Below are positions 1-9,599 of a stretch of 64,000 nucleotides of DNA, piece after piece. Source of the stretch: Tetracentron sinense (lineage: Eukaryota > Streptophyta > Magnoliopsida > Trochodendrales > Trochodendraceae). Where the stretch lies: contig CM026552.1 in NCBI GenBank assembly GCA_015143295.1, positions 58,832,944 to 58,896,943 on the forward strand, given 5' to 3'. Each line of letters opens with the position of its first letter. Positions within the stretch are counted from its first letter, which is position 1. Both the position numbers and the translations under genes were made by a program. The notes below the pieces were generated by a model. The model was given only the letters and a program-made list of their open reading frames with translations, was not told the DNA's origin and searched no databases.

Positions 1-876
1 GGTGAAGCCCACCATTGGTGGTTCTCCACATTGAGGACACGGGACTTGACCATGCAAGGTCAACCGTGGACTTGGGAGGAGTTTAAGGATACGTTCTATA
101 AGAAGTATTTTCCGATTTGAAAGAGAGAGAATTCATCAACCTTGAGCAAGGTTCGATGTCAGTAGCACAATATGAGGCTAAGTTCTCGGAGCTCTCTAGA
201 TTTGTGCCTCACATGGTGGCTATTGAGGCAAGGAAGGCGAGGAGATTTGAGCAAGGACTCAAGGATGTTATTATGGAGAAAGTATCGGCTTTCAGGCACG
301 CTACTTATCCGGAAGTGGTAGACAAAGCCTTATTGATCGAGGCAAATTCTGAGGCGGTGTCCAAGAAGAGGGAGTTGGCAAGAGGCCAATCCAGTAGTTC
401 AGCACCTCTAGAGAGGCGGGCTCGTACCGGCCCTTATCAGTATGCGTGGCCAGCACCACCAATGAGGCCATCTTATGCGCCTCCAGCTCCACGGCAGTAT
501 GTGCCTCAGGCACCGCGACCTCAGGCTCTTCCGGCCCCACGGCTTGTTGCACCTCAGACGATGAGGTATGCTCCACCTCCGACTTATACACACGAGGTCT
601 GCACTTCATGCGACCGAAGGCACCCGGCAGGAGATTGCCGAAGAGCATCGGGTGGATGTTTTCATTGTGGTCGCCAGGGCCATATGATCAGGGATTACCC
701 CAGTCGGCATTTACCAGGCCAGTCTCAGGGGATTAGGCCACCAGCACGCCCAGCAGGATCATATCAGGTGTCATCTCAGACTACCCGGTCTACACCTCAG
801 TCTCGCCAGGCAAACCAGGGGTGAGTTTTTGCCTTGACAGAGGGTGATGCACTTGCATCTGATGATGTGGTGCAAG
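1..876 (+). pseudogene. gag: gag of element A (5' end missing, frameshifted)
   Basis: Capsid/nucleocapsid protein that would package element RNA. The first 120 bases read in frame 1 as a typical Tekay gag segment (HHWWF..., WTWEEFKDTFYKKYFP) and end at TGA 118-120. Compared with element D, a short stretch after FP is deleted, and reading resumes in frame 3 from 117 to 824. The Pro-rich spacer (about residues 95-160 of that segment) is followed by one zinc knuckle, CFHCGRQGH, whose fourth ligand is Tyr instead of Cys. A TGA at 822-824 lies where D has CGA. After it the same frame stays open (VFALTEGDALASDDVVQ) to the intron donor at 876. Confidence 0.88.
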
Positions 877-1020
877 GTACACGTTTGGAGTTTTTTTCTT
901 TATTCGTGATTGTTATGTTATGTTTTATTCCTTGTGTACGTACTTGGTATGCTATATATATATATACCTATGTGTATACACTGTTGATGCTTGAATTGAC
1001 TTAACTAGCTAAAATTTTAG
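877..1020 (+). other. Putative spliceosomal intron between gag and protease (A)
   Basis: The interval starts GTACAC and ends TTTTAG. It is T-rich, contains a TA repeat (near 952-966) and has TTAACTAG-like branch sequence near 1000. Removing its 144 bases joins CAAG to GAACC in phase 1, so the gag frame runs into the protease frame (Gln-Gly-Thr). Elements B, C and D have the same boundaries with lengths 135, 141 and 149. No RNA evidence is available here. Confidence 0.72.
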
Positions 1021-4000
1021 GAACCCTACTAGTCAATGAGTGTTTGGCTCGAGTGTTGATTGATACCGGGTCTACTCATTCGTTTGTCTCGCCGAGTTTT
1101 TCAGAAGGCTTTTCTGTGGAGCCTACTCAGCTAGAACCGGAGTTAGCCATTTCGACTCCTCTCGGCAAAACAGTATTGGCAGATAAAGTGTATAGAAATA
1201 GCGTGGTCCAAGTTGGAAGCCACGAGTTGGCGGTTGATCTCATCGTCCTTGGATTCCAAGACTTTGATGTTATATTGGGAATGGATTGGTTAGCAGCACA
1301 TCATGGGCATGTAGCTTGCTTTGAGAAAATGGTACTCTTCAAGCCAGTAGAAGGAAAACCATTCCACTTTCACGGGTTGAAAAGTAGATATATAGCTCGC
1401 TTTGCGGCATTGAGCTTAGTGAACCCCGAGGCAAAGGACTCTTCGACTATTCCGGTCGTGAGTGAATTCCTGGATGTATTTCCAGAGGAGTTGCCAGGAT
1501 TACCTCCAAACAGGGAGATTGAGTTTGTGATCGAGCTTGCACCAGGCACAACTCCTATATTCAGGGCTCCGTATAGAATGGCCCCTATTGAACTCAAAGA
1601 GTTAAAGACCCAGTTGGAAGAATTACAAGGTCTTGGCTTCATACGACCAAGTGTCTCACCGTGGGGTGCCCCGGTGTTGTTTGTTAAGAAGAAAGATGGC
1701 TCGATGCGGATGTGCGTCGATTACAGGCAATTGAACAAAGTCACTATAAAGAATAGGTATCCCTTGCCTAGGATTGATGACTTGTTCGATCAGTTGAAGG
1801 GAGCGAGATTTTTCTCAAAGATAGATCTTCGATCGGGCTATCACCAGTTGAAGATTAAGGCGGAAGATATTCCCAAAACGGCTTTCCGGACTCGATACGG
1901 ACACTACGAGTTCTTGGTAATGCCTTTGGTCTCACAAACGCGCCGGCAGCCTTTATGGATTTGATGAACCGGGTGTTCCGGCCATATCTTGATAGGTGCG
2001 TGATTGTATTTGTTGATGACATTTTGGTCTATTCCCAGACACAGGAAGATCACACACGCGACCTATGCCTTGATTTGGAAATGCTAAGAGAGCACAAGCT
2101 ATATGCCAAACTTAGCAAGTGTGAGTTTTGGTTGGAAGAGGTGGCATTCCTAGGCCACGTTGTTTCTGCAGAAGGTATTTCGGTGGATCCAAAGAAGATA
2201 GAGGCAGTCATGAGTTGGGCGAGGCCCAGGAGTTTCACCGAGATACGGAGCTTTCTTGGGTTGGCAGGCTACTACAGGAGATTCGTAGTGGGTTTCTCTA
2301 GCCTTGCAGCACCGCTCACTTACCTGACAAGGAAGAACGCCAAGTTTGTATGGAGTGATAAGTGCGAGATCAGTTTCACGGAACTGAAGAAGAGGCTTAC
2401 TACAGCCCCTGTCCTTACTGTTCCATCTGGACCTTATGGGTATGAGGTGTATAGTGATGCCTCACATGTTGGACTTGGGTGTGTCCTCATGCAGCACAAG
2501 AAAGTCATTGCCTATGCATCGAGGAAATTGAAGGAGCATGAGAAGAATTACCCCACGCACGACTTAGAGCTTGCCGCAGTCGTGTTTGCACTCAAGATCT
2601 GGCGACATTACTTATACGGGGTGGAATTCTATGTGTATACGGATCACAAGAGCCTCAAGTACCTCTTTTCCCAAAAGGAATTGAATCTAAGGCAACGGCG
2701 TTGGATGGAATTTTTGAAAGACTATGATTGTACCATTCAATACCACCCGGGTAAAGCAAATGTAGTGGCTGATGCTTTGAGTAGAAGACCTCCGGGGTTA
2801 TTAGCATGCATGTTAGTGCAGGAATGGAAGCTACTTGAAGACTTGGAAAATCTGGACATTAGTGTGAATGACTCTGTTCGTAGTCCTATCTTGGCAAATG
2901 TCATGGTTCGGCCATACATTATAGATTTGATCCAAGAATACCAAGCCACGGATGCTGAATTGTTGGCTTATTGGGACAAGGAAGTTGCTAAGGGTAGTGA
3001 GGAATTCTCTCTCACTAGTCGGGGTGCTATCACATTCAAGGGAAGGCTGTGCGTCCCAGCCAATGCAGATCTTCGAAGAGAGATTTTGGATGAAGCACAC
3101 CGTTCAAAGTACACAGTGCATCCAGGGGGTACAAAGATGTACCGGAACCTCAAGAGTCACTTTTGGTGGTGGAATATGAAGAGGGAGGTTACGGAATATG
3201 TAGCACGGTGCTTGGTGTGTCAACAGGTAAAAGCAGAACACATGCGGCCCGCAGGTCTATTACAGTCCCTTCCGATTCCCGAGTGGAAATGGGAGAACAT
3301 ATCCATGGATTTCATAGTTGGCTTGCCAAAGACGGCAAGGGGCTCAGATGCGATATGGGTAGTAGTGGATCATTTGACGAAGTCCGCTCACTTCTTACCT
3401 TACCGAACTACTTTCAACTCTAGTCAGTTAGCCGCTTTGTACATCAAGGAAGTGGTGAGGTTGCACGGAGTGCCCGTTAGTATTGTGTCAGATCGGGATC
3501 CAAGATTCACATCACGATTCTGGAAAAGCTTCCAGGAGGCTATGGGTTCCCAACTGGATTTCAGCACCGCTTTTCATCCACAGACGGATGGACAAACCGA
3601 GAGAGTGAACCAAGTCATTGAAGACATGCTTCGGGCTTGTATGTTGGATTTCAGAGGCAGTTGGGAAGAGCACTTGCCTTTGGTTGAATTCGCCTATAAT
3701 AACAGCTATCAGGCGAGTATCCAAATGGCACCATTTGAGGCCTTGTATGGGCGAAGTTGTAGGTCTCCTCTTTGTTGGGATGAAGTAGGAGAAAGGAAAG
3801 TACTTGGTCCGGAGTTGATTGAGCAAACTGCAGGCACAGTTAAGATCATTCGGGATCGATTGAAAGCCGCTCAAGATCGCCAGAAAAGTTATGCGGACAC
3901 GCGCCGTAGGGACTTGGAATTTCAAGTAGGGGATCAAGTTTTTGTGAAAGTATCTCCTAGCAAAGGGATCATGAGATTTGGAAAGCGAGGCAAGCTCAGT

Positions 4001-4345
4001 CCTCGGTATGTTGGGCCTTTTGAGATTATCACACGAGTTGGTGAGGTTTCTTACAGGGTAGCTCTCCCACCTCACATGGCCGCAGTTCACAACGTCTTCC
4101 ATGTGTCTACGCTTCGGAAGTACATTGCGGATCCTTCGCATGTCATAGACTTGGAATCGTTGGAGATTCGAGAGGACCTCACCTTGATTGAAATGCCGGT
4201 TCAGATTTTGGATCGAAGAGATCAGGTGCTTCGCAACAAGACAATCCCTTTGGTTCTTGTGCAAGGGCAACACCATGCTCAGGAAGAAGCTACATGGGAG
4301 CGTGAAGCCGAAGTCAAAGCAAAGTACCCAGAATTAATTGAATGA
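1021..4345 (+). pseudogene. pol: pro-pol of element A (one 1-nt frameshift)
   Basis: Polyprotein with protease ([12 protein letters not shown], catalytic DTG, about 1065-1100), reverse transcriptase ([16 protein letters not shown] at about 1723-1770; FVDDILVYS active site at about 2010), RNase H ([10 protein letters not shown]... TDHKSLKYL, about 2440-2790), integrase (HHCC near 3100-3240, then the D-D-E core MDF, SDRDPRF, ERVNQ at about 3300-3610) and a chromodomain-like tail in the last about 50 residues (PVQILD... EEATWE, 4195-4345). Reading is continuous from 1044 to about 1925, where a T run is one base short compared with D. The frame from 1955 to 4345 is then open for 796 codons. Confidence 0.93.
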
Positions 4346-4433
4346 GTTTTTGTATAAGTTTGTATATGACTGGTAATTTTCTTTTTGGTTTGTAATGCAA
4401 GTAGCGTCTAAATTTTGAGGATGAAATTTTTGT

Positions 4434-4445
4434 AAGGGGGGAGGA
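4434..4445 (+). promoter_or_regulatory. Polypurine tract (A)
   Basis: A run of A/G ending AAGGGGGGAGGA lies directly before the TGTAG that opens the LTR. It would prime plus-strand DNA synthesis. D has the same tract at 22803-22814. Confidence 0.85.
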
Positions 4446-4660
4446 TGTAGAGCCCCGGACCTTTTCACATTCAATGCATGACACTTTCGTTGCCATTTTG
4501 CCTTTAAAGAGGTATAATTAATAAATAAGGAAGAAATTGGAAATTCCGAAATCTTAGAAATGTTCTTTTTCGAAGTACGAACCCAACGCAAGTTGAATCG
4601 TCAAAATCGGACGAACGAGTCAAAAGATATGGCCAAAACAGTCTGGACCTGCAGGCAATC

Positions 4661-4737
4661 ATAGCTCGGAAGGCGCTAAGGACGTAGCTCGGAAGGCGCT
4701 AAGGACGTGGCTCGGAAGGCGCTAAGGACGTAGCTCT
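4661..4737 (+). repeat. 23-bp tandem repeat in LTR A
   Basis: Three copies plus a partial copy of a unit reading TAGCTCGGAAGGCGCTAAGG followed by ACG. It occupies the LTR position where other families carry CGATCG palindromes. E and J2 have the same unit. Confidence 0.85.
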
Positions 4738-4799
4738 GATCACGTGCTCTGACAACGTACTCTGATAACGTAGCTCGAGCTCTGATAACGTATACGTTG

Positions 4800-4885
4800 T
4801 GCATCCGTTGTGCAACAGCAACAACGGGTACATTGTACAGCAACAACGGGCACGTTGTACAGCAACAACGGGCACGTTGTACATA
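4800..4885 (+). repeat. About 22-bp tandem repeat in LTR A
   Basis: Three to four copies of TTGTACAGCAACAACGGGCA with CG appended. TTGTACA and GTACAAC give internal dyad symmetry. Confidence 0.75.
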
Positions 4886-4929
4886 AGACAACGGACAACG
4901 AGCTCAGCACTATGCACAACACAACGGAC

Positions 4930-5155
4930 AACGTGTTCAACACTGTTCACAGCACAATGTGTTCAGCACTGTTCACAGCACAACGTGTTCAGCACTGCTC
5001 ACAGCACAACGTGTTCAGCACTGTTCACAGCACAACGTGTTCAGCACTGTTCACAGCACAACGTGTTCAGCACTGTTCACAGCACGACGTGTTCAGTACT
5101 ATTCACAGCACAACGTGTTTGGCACTGTTCATAGCCCAACGTGTTCAGCACTCAT
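4930..5155 (+). repeat. 26-bp minisatellite in LTR A
   Basis: Eight full copies and one partial copy of a 26-bp unit beginning AACGTGTTCAGCACTGTTCA and ending CAGCAC. E carries 11 full copies and J2 about six, so copy number varies between otherwise similar LTRs. The period is not a multiple of three and the long reading frames across it are by-products of the repeat. Confidence 0.93.
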
Positions 5156-6062
5156 GTTTTGCAGAAATTTCAGTAAGGGTATTATGGTCTTTTGGTCGGT
5201 TCACTCTTACCTTAAGAGTTTAACCCGAGCCTTTAGGGCTTCATTTTCGACACTTAGAGAGATTGGGAGATAAGAAGAGAGGAGAGGGCGATTCCTAAAC
5301 CTAGGGTTTCCATTTTGGAGAGAAATCAAGGGGTTTGTGAACCCACACTCAACTCAAGCCCATTTTTCTTCAAGATCAAGGCACAAACTCGTGAGGAGCA
5401 TCTCCTCAAGCTAGGGCAGCAACTCACAGTCGTTTTTGGAAGGGGTTTCTCCCCTCATTGTTCAAGGTCGGTACTTCTTGCTACCCTCCTAGGTATAGTT
5501 CCTCTTTCCCCTTTATTTCTCTTTATTTTCCTTTATTTACACATGTGCTATGAGATGGATGGCTGTGAATGGTGAATGGAGATGGAATGGGCGACTGGAT
5601 GCCAATGGTTGTGTTGTGATGATTATAATGGGGAGGGCATTGTTCCAATAATGAACATACATGTATGATTTGAGTAAAACCCATCTAGAAAAGCATGTTG
5701 TAGGGTAAATCGATAATGAACACACCATGTTTGATGAAATGCCAAGGTGAATAAAGTGAGTTGTAATTTAGGAAATGCATGCCTAATAAATTATGGATAT
5801 TGCTAGGGCCTATGATAGTGTGTTTTCTTGCTTTCCCTAAATGACATGAATATTACATTGCTCAATCATTGATGTTATATGTGTTGTGAAATCACCCAAA
5901 TGTCATATTTAAATCTAAATGCAAGTATGTACACGGTTCCCACGAGCACGGCATACATGACATGATTTATCAAGGTTTTCAAGAACATGGTTAGAGGTGG
6001 GACATAACCTACGATGTGTTTTACCTCGCTTTTCACAAGAAGAAAAGAACCAACATTTCACG

Positions 6063-6205
6063 AGGGGTCTCCCCTCACTCACAAGTGCATATCATGAAGA
6101 AGGGCCTCCCTTCCCTCGCAAGTACATACATATCATGAAGAAGGGTCTCCCTTCCCTCGCAAGTGCATTGCATAAAGAAGGGTCTCCCTTCCCTCTCAAG
6201 GCATC
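6063..6205 (+). repeat. Array of triloop hairpin repeats in LTR A
   Basis: Four imperfect units of about 30-37 bp, each with a short inverted repeat around a three-base loop: GAGGGG-TCT-CCCCTC once and GAAGGG-(C/T)CT-CCCTTC three times, joined by CGCAAGTGCAT-like linkers. The A-T to G-C exchange in the second stem pair is compensatory. The same array occurs at the same place in D, C, E, H, I and J2. Confidence 0.82.
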
Positions 6206-6504
6206 TCTCAAGCGCATCTCACAAGGATATCTCACAAGTTACATGATCACAAGCAAGCACGCATGACATGCATGACATGACACGTACGACACGCTCGACA
6301 AGATCAAGTAAGACAAACACGACAAGCTTTCAAGTACGAAAAGATATTTCAAGCCAAGTCAAGTGCACGATGTTTTCAAGAGGTTTTATCGGCTTTCTAC
6401 GAAATACAAGCATGATTATAAATTGTTTTACTTCCTTGTATGATATGAATTGTTTCCTGCTTTATGTATGCTATCCGTATGCTATGACTGTTGGTTAGTG
6501 CTTA

Positions 6505-6536
6505 GTACCCACTGAGTATTCCATGCTCAGTCGTAC
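6505..6536 (+). other. Conserved LTR stem-loop with covariation (A)
   Basis: Outer GTAC/GTAC pair, inner stem ACTGAGTAT, loop TCC, 3' arm ATGCTCAGT. Other LTRs have GCTGAG and CTCAGC; here both ends changed together (G to A and C to T), keeping the pair. It lies 5 nt before the small ORF. Confidence 0.8.
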
Positions 6537-6541
6537 TTCTT

Positions 6542-6658
6542 ATGTCGGCAGGTTCTGAGGGAGCTGCTGCTCCATTTGATGTTTGTGCTCCTGGTCCATG
6601 GTTGGAGGAGTACGTCGAGGAGCCTTTGGAGGAAACTCCAGTAGAGGGTTACCATTAG
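6542..6658 (+). CDS. Conserved LTR small ORF, 38 aa (A copy)
   Basis: Starts MSAGSEGAAAPFDVCAPGPW and ends at TAG after a Glu-rich tail. The core FD(V/I)CxPxPWxEE(E)Y is shared by all Tekay-type LTRs here. This copy lacks one Glu codon relative to J2 by an in-frame 3-nt deletion. No signal peptide or membrane segment; strongly acidic. Function unknown. It would lie in the transcript leader (5' LTR) or the 3' untranslated part. Translation is an inference from codon conservation only. Confidence 0.55.
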   Translation: MSAGSEGAAAPFDVCAPGPWLEEYVEEPLEETPVEGYH

Positions 6659-6961
6659 GTGGTTGTAGATTCTGAGTGGATTAGCTGTGGTGAGAAGAGA
6701 GATTATATCCATGTATTTTGGCGGGTCTGTCCGCACTTTCTTTTGGTTACTTTTTGTATAAACTTGGATTTCCATGTGTATATACTTAGAGGCTTGTTAG
6801 ACTTCCACTATGCTATGTTAGAGTATGTTTCCGCTGTTTATATCCTCTATTGTATATGCTCTGTGGGTTTTTGCAGGTTGGTTTGTCAAGCAAGTCATGT
6901 AAGCCATGATTAGTCGTCCAAAGTTCACTCTAACTCCTAGGGTGGGTTTTGGGTCGCGACA

Positions 6962-8265
6962 GTGAGAGGTGTAGCCAAACTGGAGAATCCCTCCACAAAT
7001 TTCCGATAGTAGCCTGCCAATCCGAGGAAACTACGTATTTCCGTGACGCTCTTGGGGCTCTCCCAACTCATGACTGCCTCAACCTTGGCTGGATCTACAG
7101 AAATATCCTCGACCGACACTACGTGGCCTAGGAATGCCACCTTCTCCAACCTGTATTCGCACTTACTCAATTTGGCATATAGCCTATACTATCTCAACAT
7201 CTCCAGAGCAAAGCGGAGGTCTCGTGTGTGATCTTCCCGTGTCTGGGAATAGACCGAATTGTCATCAATGAATACAATCACGCATCGATCCAAATACGAT
7301 CGGAACACCCAGTTCATCAAATCCATGAATGCCGCCGGTGCATTCGTAAGCCCAAAAGGCATGACAAGGAACTCGTAGTGCCCATACCGAGTCCTGAAAG
7401 CCGTCTTCAGAACATCTTCCGACTTGATCTTTAACTGATGATACCCCGATCTAAGATTAATCTTGGAGAAGAACCTCGCTCCCTTTAGTTGGTCGAACAA
7501 GTCATCTATCCCTGGCAAGGGATAACGATTCTTGATAGTTACCTTGTTCAACTGACGGTAGTCTATACATATTCTCATCGACCTGTATTTTTTCTTCACA
7601 AAGAGGACCGGAGCCCCCCACGGTGACACACTTGGTTGGATGAAACCAAGTTGTTGTAACTCCTCAATCCGTTTCTTCAATTCTTCAAGCTCTATAGGGG
7701 CCATTCTATATGGTGCCCTTGAAATCAAAGCTGTACCCGGAGCAAGCTCTATAGCAACCTCGATCTCTCTATCAGGAGGTAATCCGGGAAGTTCTTCTGG
7801 GAACACATCTAAGAACTCACTCACAACCGGAATGGCCAAAGAGTTCAGTGCCTCTGGGTTTGCTATGCTCAAAGCCGCGAGGTGAGCAATGTCCCTTTCT
7901 CTCAATCCTCGAAAATGAAAAGGCTTAGCTCCTTCCGGGTTAAAGTTCACCATCTTTTCATAACACGCAACATGACCGTGGTGGTTTTCCAACCAATCCA
8001 TCCCTAGGATGACATCAAAATCCAAGTCTTGGAAATCTAGGACGATGAGATCGGCTAACAGTTCATTCTCCCCCACTTGAACCACACTATCTCTGAATAT
8101 CTTGTCCGTGTCAACTGACTTACCGAGTGGAGTTGTAATGGTCAACTCCCGCTCTAACGGAGTAGCCTTAGTCGAAAAGCCCTTTGCAAAACTGAGGGAA
8201 ACAAATGAGTGAGTGGATCCTGTGTCTATCAACACTCGGGCGAGACACTCATTCACTAATAAGGC
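6962..8265 (-). pseudogene. pol: pro-pol fragment of element B
   Basis: From the intron acceptor: protease ([13 protein letters not shown], about 8190-8235), then RT with [16 protein letters not shown] (about 7530-7575) and active-site segment FIDDNSVYS (about 7250), where other copies have DDILVYS. The frame is open from 8256 to 7189, then a stop; reading continues in another frame as [19 protein letters not shown]... to about 6962, where A begins. RNase H, integrase and chromodomain are outside the window. Confidence 0.9.
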
Positions 8266-8400
8266 GCCTGTGCGATTAAGTAACTAAGATCAGTAGATTT
8301 CAAACAATAACAAGCATCATACATAGGTAACCCGTAGTATAAATAGCCATATATCAACCATAGAAAATTCTCACAACTTAAACTCTAAATTCTTGCGTAC
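8266..8400 (-). other. Putative gag-pol intron (B)
   Basis: On the minus strand it starts GTACGC after a conserved AAG and ends CACAG before GCGCC, 135 bp. Exon joining gives the same phase-1 Gly codon as in A, C and D. The upstream Gln codon is TAA in this copy. Confidence 0.7.
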
Positions 8401-9599
8401 CTTACACAACATCGTCGGATGCACGTGCGTCCCTCTCGGATAAGGCAAAGACTCTGCCCTGGTTGGCTGGGCAAGGAGGCCGAGTAGATTGTGAGGCCCT
8501 CGAAGCCTGGGAAGAGCTAGGCTAGAATGTCTGCCTAATCAGGGGCCTTCTCCCCGAAGACTGAGCTGGAAAATGACGTCGGGGACAGTCTCTAACCATG
8601 TGGCCATGGTCACCATAATGGAAGCAACTTCCTGTAATCCTCCGACATTCTCCCGCTGGATGCCTCCTTCCACAAAGAGTGCAGACATCATTCGAATAGG
8701 GGGAAGGAGCATATGAGGTGGCCAGGCGAAAGGCCGGTGGAGGAAAAGGGCAGGGAGCCTGTGGTGCTGAATACATCCTCTGTGACTGAGCTAGCCCTGC
8801 GGACTGATACAAGCTAGTCCTTGCTCTTTTCTCCCCTGAACTACTTGACTGTCCTTTCTCCATTCCTCTTCTTTTAAAGAACTCCTAGGAGTTCGACTCG
8901 GCCAAAAGTGCCTTGTCCACCACTTCTGAGTATGTCTCATGTCTAAACATCGAGACTCGGTCCTTGAGGTAGGCCTTCAATCCTCTCAAATTTTTTGGCT
9001 TTTATAGCCTTGGTCGCTATCATATGTGGAGCAAACCGAGATAGCTCCGAAAACTTAGCCTCATAAGCTACTACTGACATATTACCTTGCTCCAAGATAA
9101 TGAACTCCACTTCCATCTTCTCTTTCATCCTGATCGAGAAGTACTTCTTGTTGAAAATGTCCAAGAATTCCTCTCAAGTCCAGTCTTGACCTTGTCGGGT
9201 CAACTCTCGAGTCTGAAGTGTGGACTTCCACCAATGATCGGCCTCACCTTCAAGCATGAAGGTGGCCCAAGTAACCCTTTCCGCCTCCGTAGGCGCCAAT
9301 ACAGAGAATATCTTTTCTAATTGCCGAATCCATCCTTCGGCAACAAGCGGGTCAGTACTCCCACAAAAGGTTGGAGGCCACATCCTCCGGAAAGCCTCTA
9401 TTCCAGCTTGTGCTTGATTAGGAGGAGCCGGTATAAGTGCGGCATTAGGCGGAGGGGCCGGTTGCCTTACCGCTAGCATAGCCAAGGTCTTAGCTATTGA
9501 AGTGAAAGCTTGGGCAAAGTCGGGTTGATCATCACCCGATGGAGCATCACCTTCATTGCCCTTTGTGTTGTACCTGTGACCCCAGGTATTGCGTCTCAT
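8401..9599 (-). pseudogene. gag: gag of element B (stops and frameshift)
   Basis: Start ATG at 9599 (MRRNTWGHRYNTKGNEG), homologous to the MRRGTRGRG start in D. The capsid region includes PPTFCGSTDPLVAEGWIRQ and HHWW-like HWWKS. A Trp codon is TGA near 9171. A frameshift follows near 8945-9000. The nucleocapsid region from 8863 is Pro/Ser-rich with CTLCGRRHPAGEC and a zinc knuckle CFHYGDHGHMVRDC in which the second Cys is Tyr. At the 3' end NQGRVFAL keeps Arg where A and C have a stop. Confidence 0.88.

Larger units (their letters stand above)
1..6961 (+). mobile_element. Element A: Tekay-like Ty3/gypsy chromovirus, 5' truncated by window edge
   Basis: Internal region (1-4445) followed by a 3' LTR (4446-6961). 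Order gag, PR, RT, RNase H, IN, C-terminal chromodomain-like segment identifies a chromovirus; the C-terminus matches the Tekay/Del type. The 3' LTR ends in CGACA at 6961, and from 6962 the sequence switches to the minus-strand pol of element B, so A is inserted in B's RT/RNase H junction. The presumed 5-bp target duplication would be GTGAG (6962-6966); its partner is off-window. This is the youngest element on the left side of the nest and has the best-preserved pol. Confidence 0.93.
4446..6961 (+). repeat. 3' LTR of element A (family with 26-bp minisatellite)
   Basis: Starts TGTAGAGCCCC and ends GGGTCGCGACA, 2516 bp. Layout: conserved first 200 bp (through AAAAGATATGGCCAAAACAG), three tandem arrays (4661-5155), conserved stretch from TTTTGCAGAAATTTCAG, a plant telo-box-like AACCTAGGGTTT near 5300 probably close to the transcription start, a non-coding leader-like stretch, triloop hairpin array (6063-6205), conserved stem-loop (6505-6536), small ORF (6542-6658) and a conserved TTTTTGCAGGTTGG near 6870-6885. 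Solo LTRs E and J2 belong to the same family. Confidence 0.93.

Noticed and set aside
3163-3423. Overlapping plus-strand ORF inside integrase of A
   Set aside because: Alternative frame of conserved coding sequence with no support from D or C.
3512-4276. 254-codon minus-strand ORF opposite integrase of A
   Set aside because: Shadow of the conserved pol frame; no recognisable motif, and it is not open in D.
4810-5223. Open frames of 100-137 codons across the 26-bp array (also in E and J2)
   Set aside because: The unit has no in-frame stops and a period not divisible by three, so all three frames stay open and repeat the same peptide; frames do not extend into conserved flanks.
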